This document shows positions 8,751 to 17,930 of a DNA stretch of 64,000 nucleotides, piece after piece (the stretch's first letter is position 1; each line of letters opens with the position of its first letter). The notes beneath the pieces are model-generated. The model did no database searches. It worked only from the letters and a program-made list of their open reading frames with translations, and was not told the DNA's origin. The DNA comes from Thermococcus sp. Lineage in GTDB: Archaea > Methanobacteriota_B > Thermococci > Thermococcales > Thermococcaceae. The position numbers were made by a program, and so were the translations under genes. The stretch lies in assembly GCF_027023865.1 (NCBI RefSeq), contig NZ_JALVUC010000019.1, positions 379,803 to 443,802 on the forward strand, written 5' to 3'.

Positions 8751-10598
8751 ATGGCGGTTAACAAATGGGTGGAGAGATTTTTCGGCACCCCTCTGCCGGA
8801 CGGCGTGGTCATGACATCATTCCTGTTTCCCCTCTTGTATCTGCTGGTGTTTCTCGTAATCCCCGTGCTCGTGATGCTCCTGACGGCCTTCGTCTACAAC
8901 GGTCACGTCTCCTTATACTGGTTTAAGAGCATCTTCGGGTCACCGTACTACTTTAATCCGCTTCATCCATCGGGGTTCCTTGTCCAGTTGATTCCATACG
9001 GCAACCAGCAGATCTACCTCTTCAGCGGATGGGATTTCGGAGTCGTCATTAACTCCATCCTGGTGTCCATCAGCGTCATGATACTCACGACGATTCTGGG
9101 GGTTTCGTTCGCCTTTGTTATGGCACGCTATGATTTCCCAGGAAAGAACATCGTCAGGATCCTACTCTTCGTCCCGCTTCTCGTCACGCCCTTTGTCAAC
9201 GTCGTTGTGGTCCAGAAGATGTTCCTGCCGAACGGATTGATAAACTGGATATTCTACCAGCACCTCCATCTGCTCCCCCATCCAATCTGGATTGAGGGCC
9301 TCGTTGGTGTTATCGTAGCACAGTCCATGACGTACTATCCAATAGTTTACCTCAACGCCTACGCCAGCTTCATAAACATTGACCCAAGTTTAGAGGAGCA
9401 GGCTGAAAACCTCGGAAGTAGGGGGTTCCATCTCTTCAGGACGGTAACCTTTCCGCTGGCCCTTCCGGGAATAGCGGCTGGAGCCGCCCTCGTTGGGATA
9501 TTCAGCCTTGAGGATCTGGCTGCACCGATAGTTTTCCAGGGAAGCGCGATAGCAAAGAAGCTCATGTCCTTCCAGATTTACAGCTCCTTCGTGTCAGGAT
9601 TCGCAATTGGAAATCCGCAGATGGCAGCGTTAGCCCTCGTGATGCTGACTATAGCCTTGATAATCTTCCTCACCATCCGCTGGTACGTTGGAATGAAGCA
9701 GTATGCCATGCTAAGCAAGGGTGGCAGGTGGAAGCCGAGGGTCGCAAAGCCCAGGCCCCTCCAGGCGGCCATAATATACCTTCTAGTTATCCCCACCCTC
9801 CTGATAACCATATTCCCGCAGATCGGGGTTATTCTGTTGGCGTTCTCAAAACGCTGGTATGGAACCTGGCCCGAGGGATTCACACTCTCCCACATGGGAT
9901 CCCTACTCACCCAGCCGGACATACTCAGGGTCATTGAGAACAGCCTTCTCTACTCCACGGTGGCGATATTCATCATCCTCCTGCTCTCACTGACCGCTTC
10001 CTACGCCGCGGGTAGGTTCAAGAAGGCCAGACTCGCCCCTATACTTGACAGCCTTGCAACCATACCCATAGCGGTTCCTGGAATCGTCATAGCGATGAGC
10101 TATTTCTTCTTCTTCTCGACGGTTCCCCCCTTCAAGGGGACTGCCCTAGACCCCACCAACCTGCTGGCGTTCTTCCCGGGAGCGGCCCTCATACTCGCGT
10201 ACTCCATCAGGCGTCTGCCCTTCGCGGCGCGCTCTATTTCCGCTGGAATCCAACAGGTTCACGTCTCCCTTGAGGAGGCCGCGATAAACCTGGGTGCGGG
10301 GAGGTGGAAGGCACTGACAAGCATCCTCATTCCAATGATACTCTTGAATCTACTCGGTGGTGCAATGCTGAGCTTCGTCTACTGCATGAGTGAGACCAGC
10401 GTCGGCATCACCCTGGGTTCCATAAACTCAACGTGGTATCCAATAACGGCAAAGATGAAGGAGCTCATCACCAGTGCGGTCGGGAGCGCCAACCTGGCCG
10501 CTGCACTCGGTGTCTTTCTGATGTTGGTGCAGATACTGGCCATAGTCCTCGCGAACGTGATAACCAAGCAGAGGTACTCCTTCATTGGTCTTACATGA
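8751..10598 (+). CDS. ABC importer permease, two fused transmembrane domains (ThiP/FbpB-like)
   Basis: The 615-residue protein contains two BinB-type permease halves in one chain. Each half has about six membrane helices and an EAA loop for ATPase contact: EEQAENLGSRGFHLFRTVTF in the first and EEAAINLGAGRWKALTSILI in the second. Fused permeases of this kind are known from COG1178 iron and thiamine importers. GGGAGGTTAACATA sets the start. A 205-base gap separates it from the binding-protein gene and contains a TATA-like CCTTTAAAAC, so the permease may have its own promoter. It is followed after 10 bases by the ATPase gene. Confidence 0.92.
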   Translation: MAVNKWVERFFGTPLPDGVVMTSFLFPLLYLLVFLVIPVLVMLLTAFVYNGHVSLYWFKSIFGSPYYFNPLHPSGFLVQLIPYGNQQIYLFSGWDFGVVINSILVSISVMILTTILGVSFAFVMARYDFPGKNIVRILLFVPLLVTPFVNVVVVQKMFLPNGLINWIFYQHLHLLPHPIWIEGLVGVIVAQSMTYYPIVYLNAYASFINIDPSLEEQAENLGSRGFHLFRTVTFPLALPGIAAGAALVGIFSLEDLAAPIVFQGSAIAKKLMSFQIYSSFVSGFAIGNPQMAALALVMLTIALIIFLTIRWYVGMKQYAMLSKGGRWKPRVAKPRPLQAAIIYLLVIPTLLITIFPQIGVILLAFSKRWYGTWPEGFTLSHMGSLLTQPDILRVIENSLLYSTVAIFIILLLSLTASYAAGRFKKARLAPILDSLATIPIAVPGIVIAMSYFFFFSTVPPFKGTALDPTNLLAFFPGAALILAYSIRRLPFAARSISAGIQQVHVSLEEAAINLGAGRWKALTSILIPMILLNLLGGAMLSFVYCMSETSVGITLGSINSTWYPITAKMKELITSAVGSANLAAALGVFLMLVQILAIVLANVITKQRYSFIGLT

Positions 10599-10608
10599 GG
10601 TGATCGAG

Positions 10609-11673
10609 ATGGTTGAGGTCAAGCTTCAGGACATCGTCAAGAGGTTTGGAGAGACCGTAGCCCTCAAGGGGATAAGCCTTGACATAAAACACGGGGAACT
10701 CTTCACCATGCTCGGGCCGAGTGGTTGTGGAAAATCAACGACGCTGAGGATAATAGCCGGCCTTGAGTACCCAGACGGGGGAAAGCTCTACTTCGGTGAC
10801 CAGGACGTTACATACCTCCCGTCACATCAGAAGGGTGCCGTCCTCGTCTTCCAGAACTACGCACTCTGGCCCCATATGAGCGTCTTTGACAACGTCGCCT
10901 ATGGACTCAGGCTGAAAAAGATGTCAAAGGATGAGATAAGAAAGAAAGTTGAGTGGGCGCTGGAACTCATCAAACTTAAGGGCTTCGAGGACCGCTACCC
11001 CACACAGCTCTCCGGCGGCCAGCAGCAGCGCGTTGCAATAGCGAGGGCTCTGGTTGTTGAGCCTAAGGTTCTCCTCTTGGACGAGCCGCTCAGCAACCTC
11101 GACGCCAAGCTTCGCCTTGAGATGCGCTCCGAGATAAGGAGAATTCAGAGGGAACTCGGGATAACCGTCATCTACGTCACCCACGACCAGGAGGAGGCAA
11201 TGGCAATAAGCGACAGGATAGCGGTCATGAACGTCGGAACGGTAGAACAGGTTGGAACGCCCAAAGAAATATATGAAAGCCCAAGGACGGAGTTTGTGGC
11301 AAGCTTTATGGGCAAGACCAACGTCATTCCAGCCAAGGTCGTTGAGAGGGATGGCGACCATGTCACTGTGGAGTTTGAGAGCTTCCGTCTCGATGGGCTT
11401 CACTACACTGGAAAGAGTGACAACGTCGTGGTCGTCGTAAGGCCCGAGAGGATACGCCTTAAGCCGACTGAGAACGCGGTTTCGCTCACCGGAACGGTGG
11501 ACCTGATAGAATACTACGGTTTCTTTGTAGAGGTTATCGGCCTTTTCGGTGAGGTGCGCATGATAGCGAGGACCATAAGCGACAGGGAAGTTGGAAGCCT
11601 GAAGCCAATGCAACCGGTAACTTTCTACATAAACAGGGGCGATATAATCGTCCTCCCGAAGGAACAGCTTTGA
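10609..11673 (+). CDS. ABC importer ATP-binding protein (PotA/MalK-like)
   Basis: The 354-residue ATPase has Walker A GPSGCGKST, a Q-loop (VFQNYALWPHM), signature LSGGQQQRVAIARAL, Walker B LLLDEPLSNLDAKLR, an H-loop (YVTHDQEEAM) and a C-terminal TOBE-like region from about residue 240. It powers the adjacent permease. An open frame extends upstream to 10585, but GAGGTGATCGAG right before ATG 10609 fits the ribosome-binding site better. The 24-base extension would also overlap the end of the permease gene. Confidence 0.95.
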   Translation: MVEVKLQDIVKRFGETVALKGISLDIKHGELFTMLGPSGCGKSTTLRIIAGLEYPDGGKLYFGDQDVTYLPSHQKGAVLVFQNYALWPHMSVFDNVAYGLRLKKMSKDEIRKKVEWALELIKLKGFEDRYPTQLSGGQQQRVAIARALVVEPKVLLLDEPLSNLDAKLRLEMRSEIRRIQRELGITVIYVTHDQEEAMAISDRIAVMNVGTVEQVGTPKEIYESPRTEFVASFMGKTNVIPAKVVERDGDHVTVEFESFRLDGLHYTGKSDNVVVVVRPERIRLKPTENAVSLTGTVDLIEYYGFFVEVIGLFGEVRMIARTISDREVGSLKPMQPVTFYINRGDIIVLPKEQL

Positions 11674-11699
11674 TTTTTCTCCTCTTTTTGGGTGATACC

Positions 11700-12266
11700 A
11701 TGCTGGACGACCTCCAAGAGGGCAAAGTCTATGAGGTTCTCCTCGTCACTGCATCAAATGTGACCCCAGTCGGTGTTGTGAGGAGGGGAGATGCCCTCGA
11801 ATTCAAGCTCTTTCCCGGAAGGAGCTTTGAAGACCTCCTAAAGTGGCCTTTTGCGTCGATTCAGATGACCAACGACGTAGAGCTTTTGGTGAGGTTCGCC
11901 CTCAACATGTCGGCTAACGTGAACATCGCAAAGGATGGAAACCACCGCTGGATTGAAGGTATCCCCGGTTGGCACGGGTCCGTTGAGTATAAACTAGAAA
12001 AATGGAGAGACAAGCTTGGGGAGAGCGAAGTTCTCCTTGGGAGGTTTATCCCGAGGGGCACGATTCCAGGATCACTCAAACCAGTGCCCGTTAGTAGGGC
12101 AGACTGTTATCTCCTTGAGATGGCGGTCCACTTCACAAGGCTCCTCGTGTCAGGAGACCATTCACTAGCCAGCAGGATCCTTGAACTTTATAGGGAGTAC
12201 CGGCGCTTTGGGGGGGACTCAGAGGTTGTGGATTACATCATAGAACAGGTTAAGAAAGCCGTTTGA
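11700..12266 (+). CDS. DUF447 family protein (flavin split-barrel-like)
   Basis: The 188-residue protein fits the archaeal DUF447 family, which has an FMN-binding split-barrel fold. The N-terminus (YEVLLVTASNVTPVGVVRRGDALEFKLFPG) looks like the barrel start, and the C-terminal half is helical. The frame is open upstream to 11670, but GGTGATACC directly precedes ATG 11700. It lies 26 bases after the ABC ATPase gene and is probably in the same transcript. No function is established, and a flavin role is inferred only from the fold family. Confidence 0.8.
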   Translation: MLDDLQEGKVYEVLLVTASNVTPVGVVRRGDALEFKLFPGRSFEDLLKWPFASIQMTNDVELLVRFALNMSANVNIAKDGNHRWIEGIPGWHGSVEYKLEKWRDKLGESEVLLGRFIPRGTIPGSLKPVPVSRADCYLLEMAVHFTRLLVSGDHSLASRILELYREYRRFGGDSEVVDYIIEQVKKAV

Positions 12267-12319
12267 AGGTGAGTAGGAAAACTTTTAACTGTTTCCAGTC
12301 GCATATTATTTGTGATACC

Positions 12320-14337
12320 ATGGCTAAGTGGATACTCGCGGGTATAGCCCTTTTGATTGGTGCTATCGCCCTCCTCGAAGCGGTTCCAGTGAGTGCAACT
12401 TCAAGCCAGTACAGCACGACCTACAGCAAGTTCCTCACCCAGCCCGCGCCGGCCGTCCCGGCCTTTGCGATTCCTGGTGGAAACTTCACCCTCTACCTGA
12501 AGGACGGTGTAACCGTGAGCGATATCCAAGCGGTCTCAGTTCTTCATGGTCCCTATGACCTTCAAGTACTTGGAACAAACGGGAACACCGTGACCGTCAA
12601 GGTTCCAGGTAACATAGCCCCGGATGACTACTTCCTGTTGATAAAGACCAACAAGGGGACCCTCGTCCTTCCTAACGGACTCAGGGTCTTCAAAGAATGG
12701 CCAAAAACCCTAACCATAGGTTGGGTGAGCGACACCCACGTAACCAGCAGCGCCAAGATAGGCTACGTCTGCGGTCCCTACTTCCAGCACAGCATATATC
12801 AGCTCGAGAAGATGTGCTCGAACCCGATACCGCTTCACAGCGTCGTTGCAACCGATAGCGCTTACACTTATTGGGCTATGATGAGACCTACCCTCATAAT
12901 CAACACCGGTGACGACGTTGACAGCAGCAACGACCTTCTGGGTTACGAGATAATGTACAACATAATGGATCACGCTGCGTCCGCCGGCCAAGCTCACCTC
13001 AGCATAAAAGGAAACCACGACAACCCGCCTGTCATCTACACCCAGCTCATAGCTCCCCCGGTCTTCTACGTCACGATTGGAAAGTTCGTCATAATAGGTC
13101 TCGACACAGGCGGTGATCGCGGCTGGCCGACGATGAACGAGATTAAATTCATGGAGAAGGTTCTCGACGAACATCCCGCTACACCCCGATAATCCTCTAC
13201 CACCACCCGTTCTTCTTTGCCCCGCGTTGGAACTACCTCGGCGGGAAGATAAGCGGTCTCGACCCGGGCAACGACGCCGACTGGGCCAAACTCAAGAACT
13301 ACGTGGGCAGCTACTGGAAGGGCAACCTCACCGTTGCGAGGCGCTTCCTTGAGGACGTCGTCAAGTACAACATTCCGCTCACCATGAGCGGTCACATCCA
13401 CCACGACATGTACTGGGTCTACACCGACAAAGAGGGCCACGTACACTACTTCCTCACGCTCACAGCCACGGGCGCCCCCGACAAGGAGAGCAACCCGCCG
13501 AGCAACCCCAAGCACAGCCCGACCTGGTACGGAACCAACCTCGTGGTCATCGGCCAGAACGGAAGCGTTGAAATGCCCCTCACGCCGGTCAAGTTCAACG
13601 GAAACAAGGTGACGAGCAACTTCATCAGCATCCCGGTTCCTCAGGAGTTTGTAGTGTTCAGGCACAACACCAACTTCGGAACGGCGGCAAAGTTCATCAA
13701 CGAGTTAAACCACAGCGTTACCGGCCCGATAACCTTTGAGATACCCGCTGGGGCCAAGGTCGACCCGGGGCACACCAACATCACCTACAAGGTTCTCGGC
13801 GAGAGGACCATAGGTGGCACGACTTATCTGATGATAAACGCCACGGTGCCGACTGGGATTTCACAGATAGTCATCACCACGAAACCAGACACCGAGAAGC
13901 CCGTCGTCCAGATAGCCTACCTCCAGCCAAGCTACCCAACTCCGGGTGAGGAGTTCACCCTCTACTTCACGGCCCAGGACAACCTCGGCATAAGGGACCT
14001 CTACGCACAGGTTTACAACTCAAACGGAAAGCTCGTGACATATGGCAAGGTTAACAAGTTCCCCGCCGAGCCAGGAAGTGGAAAGCCGACCAACACATTC
14101 TACACGGTGGAACTCCCACCGCTCAAAGCCGGAAAGTACAAGGTTGAGGTAGTTGCGGTGGACTTCTACGACAACAAGGCAATAGCCTCAGAGAACCTCA
14201 ACATAGCCAGCCCGACGTCACACCCGACATCACCGAGCACCACAACCACCCCAAGTAACGGAAGCAGCATCTGTGGTCCGGCCTTGATAGTTGGCCTCGC
14301 AGCGCTTCCACTCCTCCTTAGGAAGAGGGGGAAGTGA
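12320..14337 (+). pseudogene. Secreted CGP-CTERM metallophosphoesterase, interrupted by a -1 frameshift
   Basis: Two frames together encode one calcineurin-like phosphoesterase. The first (12320-13192) has a signal peptide (residues 1-26) and the metal-binding motifs WVSDTHVT, NTGDDVD and IKGNHD. It hits TAA at 13190. The other frame continues without a gap from about 13183 with TPIILYHHPFF, GHIHHD, an Ig-like domain, a Ser/Thr/Pro linker and the CGP-CTERM tail. Adding one C to the CCCC run at 13184-13187 restores a 672-residue protein. Catalytic ligands lie on both sides of the break, so neither half would be active alone. The start has GTGATACC before it and ACTTTTAAC as TATA box. It is either a real lesion, a sequencing error, or less likely recoding. 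Confidence 0.85.
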
Positions 14338-14406
14338 GCCTTTTCTTTCATTTCCCCTTTCGATACCCATTTAAGTCGAACCCTCATATTTACTGTGGTG
14401 GTTGAA

Positions 14407-15048
14407 ATGACCAGGAAGCTCTACTATGATGACGCCTATTTGAAAGAGACCAAAGCAAAAGTCGTTGATATAAAGGACAACGCCCTCCTGCTCGACCAAA
14501 CGGTTTTCTACCCGACAGGCGGCGGCCAGCCCCACGACAGGGGGACGATAAACGGGGTTGAAGTCCTTGACGTCTACAAGGACGATGCCGGAAACGTCTG
14601 GCACGTCGTTGCCGAGCCGGAGAAGTTCAAGCCCGGCGACGAAGTCGAGCTCAAAATAGACTGGGACTATCGCTATAAACTCATGAGAATCCACAGCGCG
14701 ATGCACCTTATGGAGCACGTTCTAAACCTCGTTCTACCCGATGAGTGGCAGCTCTATGGTAGTGGGATGAGCGTAGAGAAGGGAAGATACGACATAGTTT
14801 ACCCGGAGAACGTCAACCAGTACAAGGAAAAGCTTATCGAAACGTTCAATAAGCTTGTTGACGATGGCGGCGAGATGAAGATATGGTGGGAAGGGGAAAG
14901 GCGCTATACTCAGATAAGGGACTTTGAGGTCATTCCCTGCGGCGGGACTCACGTGAGGGACATAAAGGAGATAGGGCACCTGAAGAAGCTCAAGCGCTCC
15001 AGCCTCGGAAAGGGGAAGCAGAGGATAGAGATCTGGCTCGAGGGTTAA
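14407..15048 (+). CDS. alaX: AlaX-type alanyl-tRNA editing protein
   Basis: The 213-residue free-standing editing domain hydrolyses mischarged Ser- or Gly-tRNA-Ala. It has FYPTGGGQPHD at residues 34-44, the zinc-binding HSAMH (H96, H100) and CGGTH at 178-182, which together form the editing site. Its size, with a short N-terminal barrel, fits AlaX-M rather than the shorter AlaX-S. GGTGGTTGAA precedes ATG 14407; GTG codons at 14395 and 14398 are part of that site rather than starts. It stands alone, convergent with cas3, with a T-rich 33-base gap between. Confidence 0.93.
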   Translation: MTRKLYYDDAYLKETKAKVVDIKDNALLLDQTVFYPTGGGQPHDRGTINGVEVLDVYKDDAGNVWHVVAEPEKFKPGDEVELKIDWDYRYKLMRIHSAMHLMEHVLNLVLPDEWQLYGSGMSVEKGRYDIVYPENVNQYKEKLIETFNKLVDDGGEMKIWWEGERRYTQIRDFEVIPCGGTHVRDIKEIGHLKKLKRSSLGKGKQRIEIWLEG

Positions 15049-15081
15049 AGTCCTTTGATATTTTTTGAATTTTGTGCCCTA

Positions 15082-17184
15082 CTAAAACATCACCGTCCCC
15101 GGTTTCTCTTCCCTAAGACCAATGGTAGGGTCGTATTCCAGATCAACCCCAAGAACCCCGAATCTCGTGTACAGGTCTTCGTTGTTCACCTTGTTTTCCT
15201 CCAGAATCCAGATGGGGACGTTGAGAGTGTGCTCCACGATGTAAACCGTCGCCTTCAAGCGCTCCCTCTCCGTTAGCTTCTCCCACTCTGCCGCCAGTTC
15301 CACCGCCCTCTCAAGATAGGGCCGGGGAATCGCGGGGAGACTGATGAAGGTGTCCCTCGTTGAGAGCCACCCTTCACTTCCCCTCCACCTGTTCACCGTT
15401 TTCAGTGTTCTGAACAGGGGGCGCTCTGCAAATTTCCTCTCGTACCTTCCCCAGACTTTGCTGTAGAACCTGTCGTTTATATTGAGGAGGTCGAGTTCAC
15501 TCCCCATGGCCTCCAGCTCACCCAGAAGGTTGAGGCTCGCGTTAAACACCTCTTTGTCGTAGGGTAGGTGCTTCCTTTTGCCCTCAGGCTCGAATAGGTA
15601 CACCCTCCCCTTCTTCGCTCCCCTGCGGTTGACCCGCCCAAAGCGCTGGATCAGGGCGTCTATGGGGGCTGCCTCAGTGTACATTGCGTCGTAGTCTATG
15701 TCCAGCGAAACTTCAACGACCTGGGTGGCGACGAGAACTCCCTCCTCTATCGTCCCCACAAGCTCCATCTTCTTTCTTTTGTCCGCATTGATGAAGCGAG
15801 AGTGGAAAAGGTGCACCTTCCCCTTCCCAACTCTGTTTTTCAGGTCCTCGTAAATCCTCCTTGCCCTCGTCACAGTGTTGGCAACGACGAGTGTTTTTCC
15901 CATCTCCTCTACGATTTCGTCCACCGCGTTTTCAAGCGGTTCATCCCTCACCACTACATCGACCCTCTTTCTGGAGCGGTATCTCTTCGAGATGCTATCA
16001 AACGGGAGCAGGGGTTTGAGCCCCCTTTTCTCTAGTTCTTCCACCATTGGTGAGGGAAGTGTCGCGGACATCACCGTGACGTGCGTTCTAAGGTACTTGA
16101 TGGCGTACTCTATGGCGTCCATTATCAGCGAAAGCGTGAACGGGGTGTAGGCGTGCACCTCGTCAATTATCCAATGGGCTCCACGGAGGGCGAACTCCCT
16201 AACCGGGAAGCGCGGGTAGTTTAGAAACGCTAAGAGAACCTGATCCACAGTCGAAACAAAAATAGGTTTCATGGCGTAGCGATGGATGAGTTTCTCGTCA
16301 AGGGAACCCCGGTAGTAGAGGCTAAGGAAAAGCATGCTGTGGGCGAAGGACACGAGTTCCCTCCCGAACGTCTCTTCGAAGCGCTTTCTCATCGCTTCGG
16401 TTGTTGTTATAGTGGGGAGGGAGTATACGACCTTTGTGGCACTGTTGGGGGTTGCCAGGAGGCTTGTCTCGGTCTTGCCGTCCCCCGTTGGTAATCTGAA
16501 GTAGCCACCACCTTTTCCAAGGACGGCCGTCTGGTAAGCCCTGGGGGAGAACCCCTTTCCCTCCAGGTACTCGATGATCCTTTCCCTTACCTCCCTTCCG
16601 CTATCGAGATGGTACGATTTCACGGAAAGGCCCGCACTATCAAGCCAGTCCGAAACACGGAGGAGACCATTGAAGAGAGTGTAAATGGCCCGGGCCTCAA
16701 GGGGGTTCATGCCGTAGTCGTCCTCCAAATCGCCACCCATAACGGCTACCCTCAGGTCTCTGGCGAGAGTGGATGGCTCCGAGAGAACCTCGCCGTCCAC
16801 AATCAACTTTTCCCCCCTCGCAATCTCATTCCTGTAGAGGCTTTCATGAAGGTCGGAATGGTGGGTCAGTATGGAGATTAGGGCCACTGTCCTGTAGGGC
16901 TCCTCACACCCTAAGAACCTGCTTGCCACTTCTACACCGAGGTAGGCATGGGGTGGTGCCCTTTTGAGCTTCCCCTCCAGTTTTGCCTGGAACCTGTCGT
17001 CGAGCTTCCCAGCATCGTGAAGAAAAACGTGCTTCGTTAGGCACTCGTCCAGGCTGGGGTCGTGAGGGATTCGCTTAAGGAGTTCCCGGGCGATAGCCTG
17101 TGCCCCGGCGGAGTGTTGATGAAGGCTCCTATCGGACTTGGCTCTCTTTCTTTTCATCAGCTCAATTAGTTCGTTCCACTCCAT
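15082..17184 (-). CDS. cas3: Cas3 nuclease-helicase (HD and helicase fused)
   Basis: The 700-residue type I interference nuclease has an N-terminal HD domain, with HD at residues 56-57, HH at 108-109 and SDWLD near 178. An SF2 helicase follows, with Walker A LPTGDGKTE at 231-239, DEVH at 341-344, MSATLP motif III and QRFGRVNRRG motif VI. It cuts and unwinds DNA marked by the Cas5/Cas7/Cas8 complex. HD and helicase in one chain argue against subtype I-A, where they are separate. It is the last gene of the cas1-cas2-cas4-cas3 block, 3 bases after cas4. All catalytic motifs are intact. Confidence 0.95.
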   Translation of the reverse strand: MEWNELIELMKRKRAKSDRSLHQHSAGAQAIARELLKRIPHDPSLDECLTKHVFLHDAGKLDDRFQAKLEGKLKRAPPHAYLGVEVASRFLGCEEPYRTVALISILTHHSDLHESLYRNEIARGEKLIVDGEVLSEPSTLARDLRVAVMGGDLEDDYGMNPLEARAIYTLFNGLLRVSDWLDSAGLSVKSYHLDSGREVRERIIEYLEGKGFSPRAYQTAVLGKGGGYFRLPTGDGKTETSLLATPNSATKVVYSLPTITTTEAMRKRFEETFGRELVSFAHSMLFLSLYYRGSLDEKLIHRYAMKPIFVSTVDQVLLAFLNYPRFPVREFALRGAHWIIDEVHAYTPFTLSLIMDAIEYAIKYLRTHVTVMSATLPSPMVEELEKRGLKPLLPFDSISKRYRSRKRVDVVVRDEPLENAVDEIVEEMGKTLVVANTVTRARRIYEDLKNRVGKGKVHLFHSRFINADKRKKMELVGTIEEGVLVATQVVEVSLDIDYDAMYTEAAPIDALIQRFGRVNRRGAKKGRVYLFEPEGKRKHLPYDKEVFNASLNLLGELEAMGSELDLLNINDRFYSKVWGRYERKFAERPLFRTLKTVNRWRGSEGWLSTRDTFISLPAIPRPYLERAVELAAEWEKLTERERLKATVYIVEHTLNVPIWILEENKVNNEDLYTRFGVLGVDLEYDPTIGLREEKPGTVMF

Positions 17185-17187
17185 ACC

Positions 17188-17676
17188 TCACACCCAGCAG
17201 AAGTCTCTGTAGGCGCACCTCTTGCAGTAGGGCTTTTTCTCTGCCTCGGGTGGTCGCTCAAGTGATATAACCCTTTCGATGTCCGCCAGGGCGTTCTCAA
17301 GGGTTTCAATGTCCTCATCAACGAGCTCGACTTCCTCCCGCCGTCCCTCTTTGGGATACGAGATTACACCCTTGGCGTTGACACCAACGTTTTTCAGGAG
17401 GTATAGGTAGTACTTCAGCTGCCATTTGGCAGGTTCCTCAAGCTTTGAGCTTTTCTTGACCTCCATGACTTCAACACCATGTCCCTTAATGACGACATCG
17501 AGCTTTGCGTCCCCGAGCATGACCTCCTTCCATTCCCTCTCATATGAGTCTTTATGGATGAGCCTGCCTATCAGCATGTCCTCGTTCTCAAAGTCAAATC
17601 GTAGCCCTCTGGAGAAGAACCACAGCTCCCGCTTACAGGTGAAGTAGTAATGAACCATAACGCCCGTAACCCTCAA
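17188..17676 (-). CDS. cas4: Cas4 adaptation exonuclease
   Basis: The 162-residue PD-(D/E)xK nuclease trims pre-spacers before integration. It shows the typical opening VTGVMVHYYFTCKRELWFFS, with the first iron-sulfur Cys, the metal-binding GDAKLDVV...MEVKKSS core, and the closing CKRCAYRDFC that supplies three more Cys for a 4Fe-4S cluster. The start is a TTG at 17676 overlapping the cas2 stop by 4 bases. GGGGGAG lies 5 bases before it, and the family N-terminus includes these residues; an ATG at 17658 would remove the VTGV motif. Confidence 0.93.
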   Translation of the reverse strand: MRVTGVMVHYYFTCKRELWFFSRGLRFDFENEDMLIGRLIHKDSYEREWKEVMLGDAKLDVVIKGHGVEVMEVKKSSKLEEPAKWQLKYYLYLLKNVGVNAKGVISYPKEGRREEVELVDEDIETLENALADIERVISLERPPEAEKKPYCKRCAYRDFCWV

Positions 17677-17930
17677 ATTATCTCCCCCACAGGGTTTTTA
17701 TCCACGCCTATGATGTGGAGGTTGAAGTTATCGCCGGGCAGCTCATATATTAGCACGGAGTCACCTTCCTCCACCATTCCTTCCAGGGTCCTCTTTATCT
17801 CATAGAGCTGTGCTCTGCTCACCTCACCTTCGAAGACACTGTTCTGCCGCCAGTGGAGGTGGGTTCTCAGGAAGCGGTGGATTTTCGCCACGCGCTTGAC
17901 GTCGACATCATAGACCACTATGATGTACAT
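17673..17930 (-). CDS. cas2: Cas2 integrase scaffold subunit
   Basis: The 85-residue ferredoxin-fold protein starts MYIIVVYDVDVKRVAKIHRF, with the conserved first-strand Asp, and contains LHWRQNSVFEGEVS and VLIYELPG, as in archaeal Cas2. It bridges Cas1 dimers during spacer integration. The ATG at 17930 shares its A with the TGA stop of cas1 (TGATG), so translation is probably coupled. Upstream GTG codons at 17933-17939 belong to the GTGGTGGTG ribosome-binding stretch. Confidence 0.95.
   Translation of the reverse strand: MYIIVVYDVDVKRVAKIHRFLRTHLHWRQNSVFEGEVSRAQLYEIKRTLEGMVEEGDSVLIYELPGDNFNLHIIGVDKNPVGEII

Noticed and set aside
10924-11613. A 229-codon frame antisense to the ABC ATPase
   Set aside because: It is a shadow of the ATPase gene, which has all nucleotide-binding motifs.
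13183-13192. Programmed frameshifting in the phosphoesterase
   Set aside because: No slippery heptamer with a downstream pseudoknot is evident, and a one-base deletion in a C run is simpler; kept only as a remote option.
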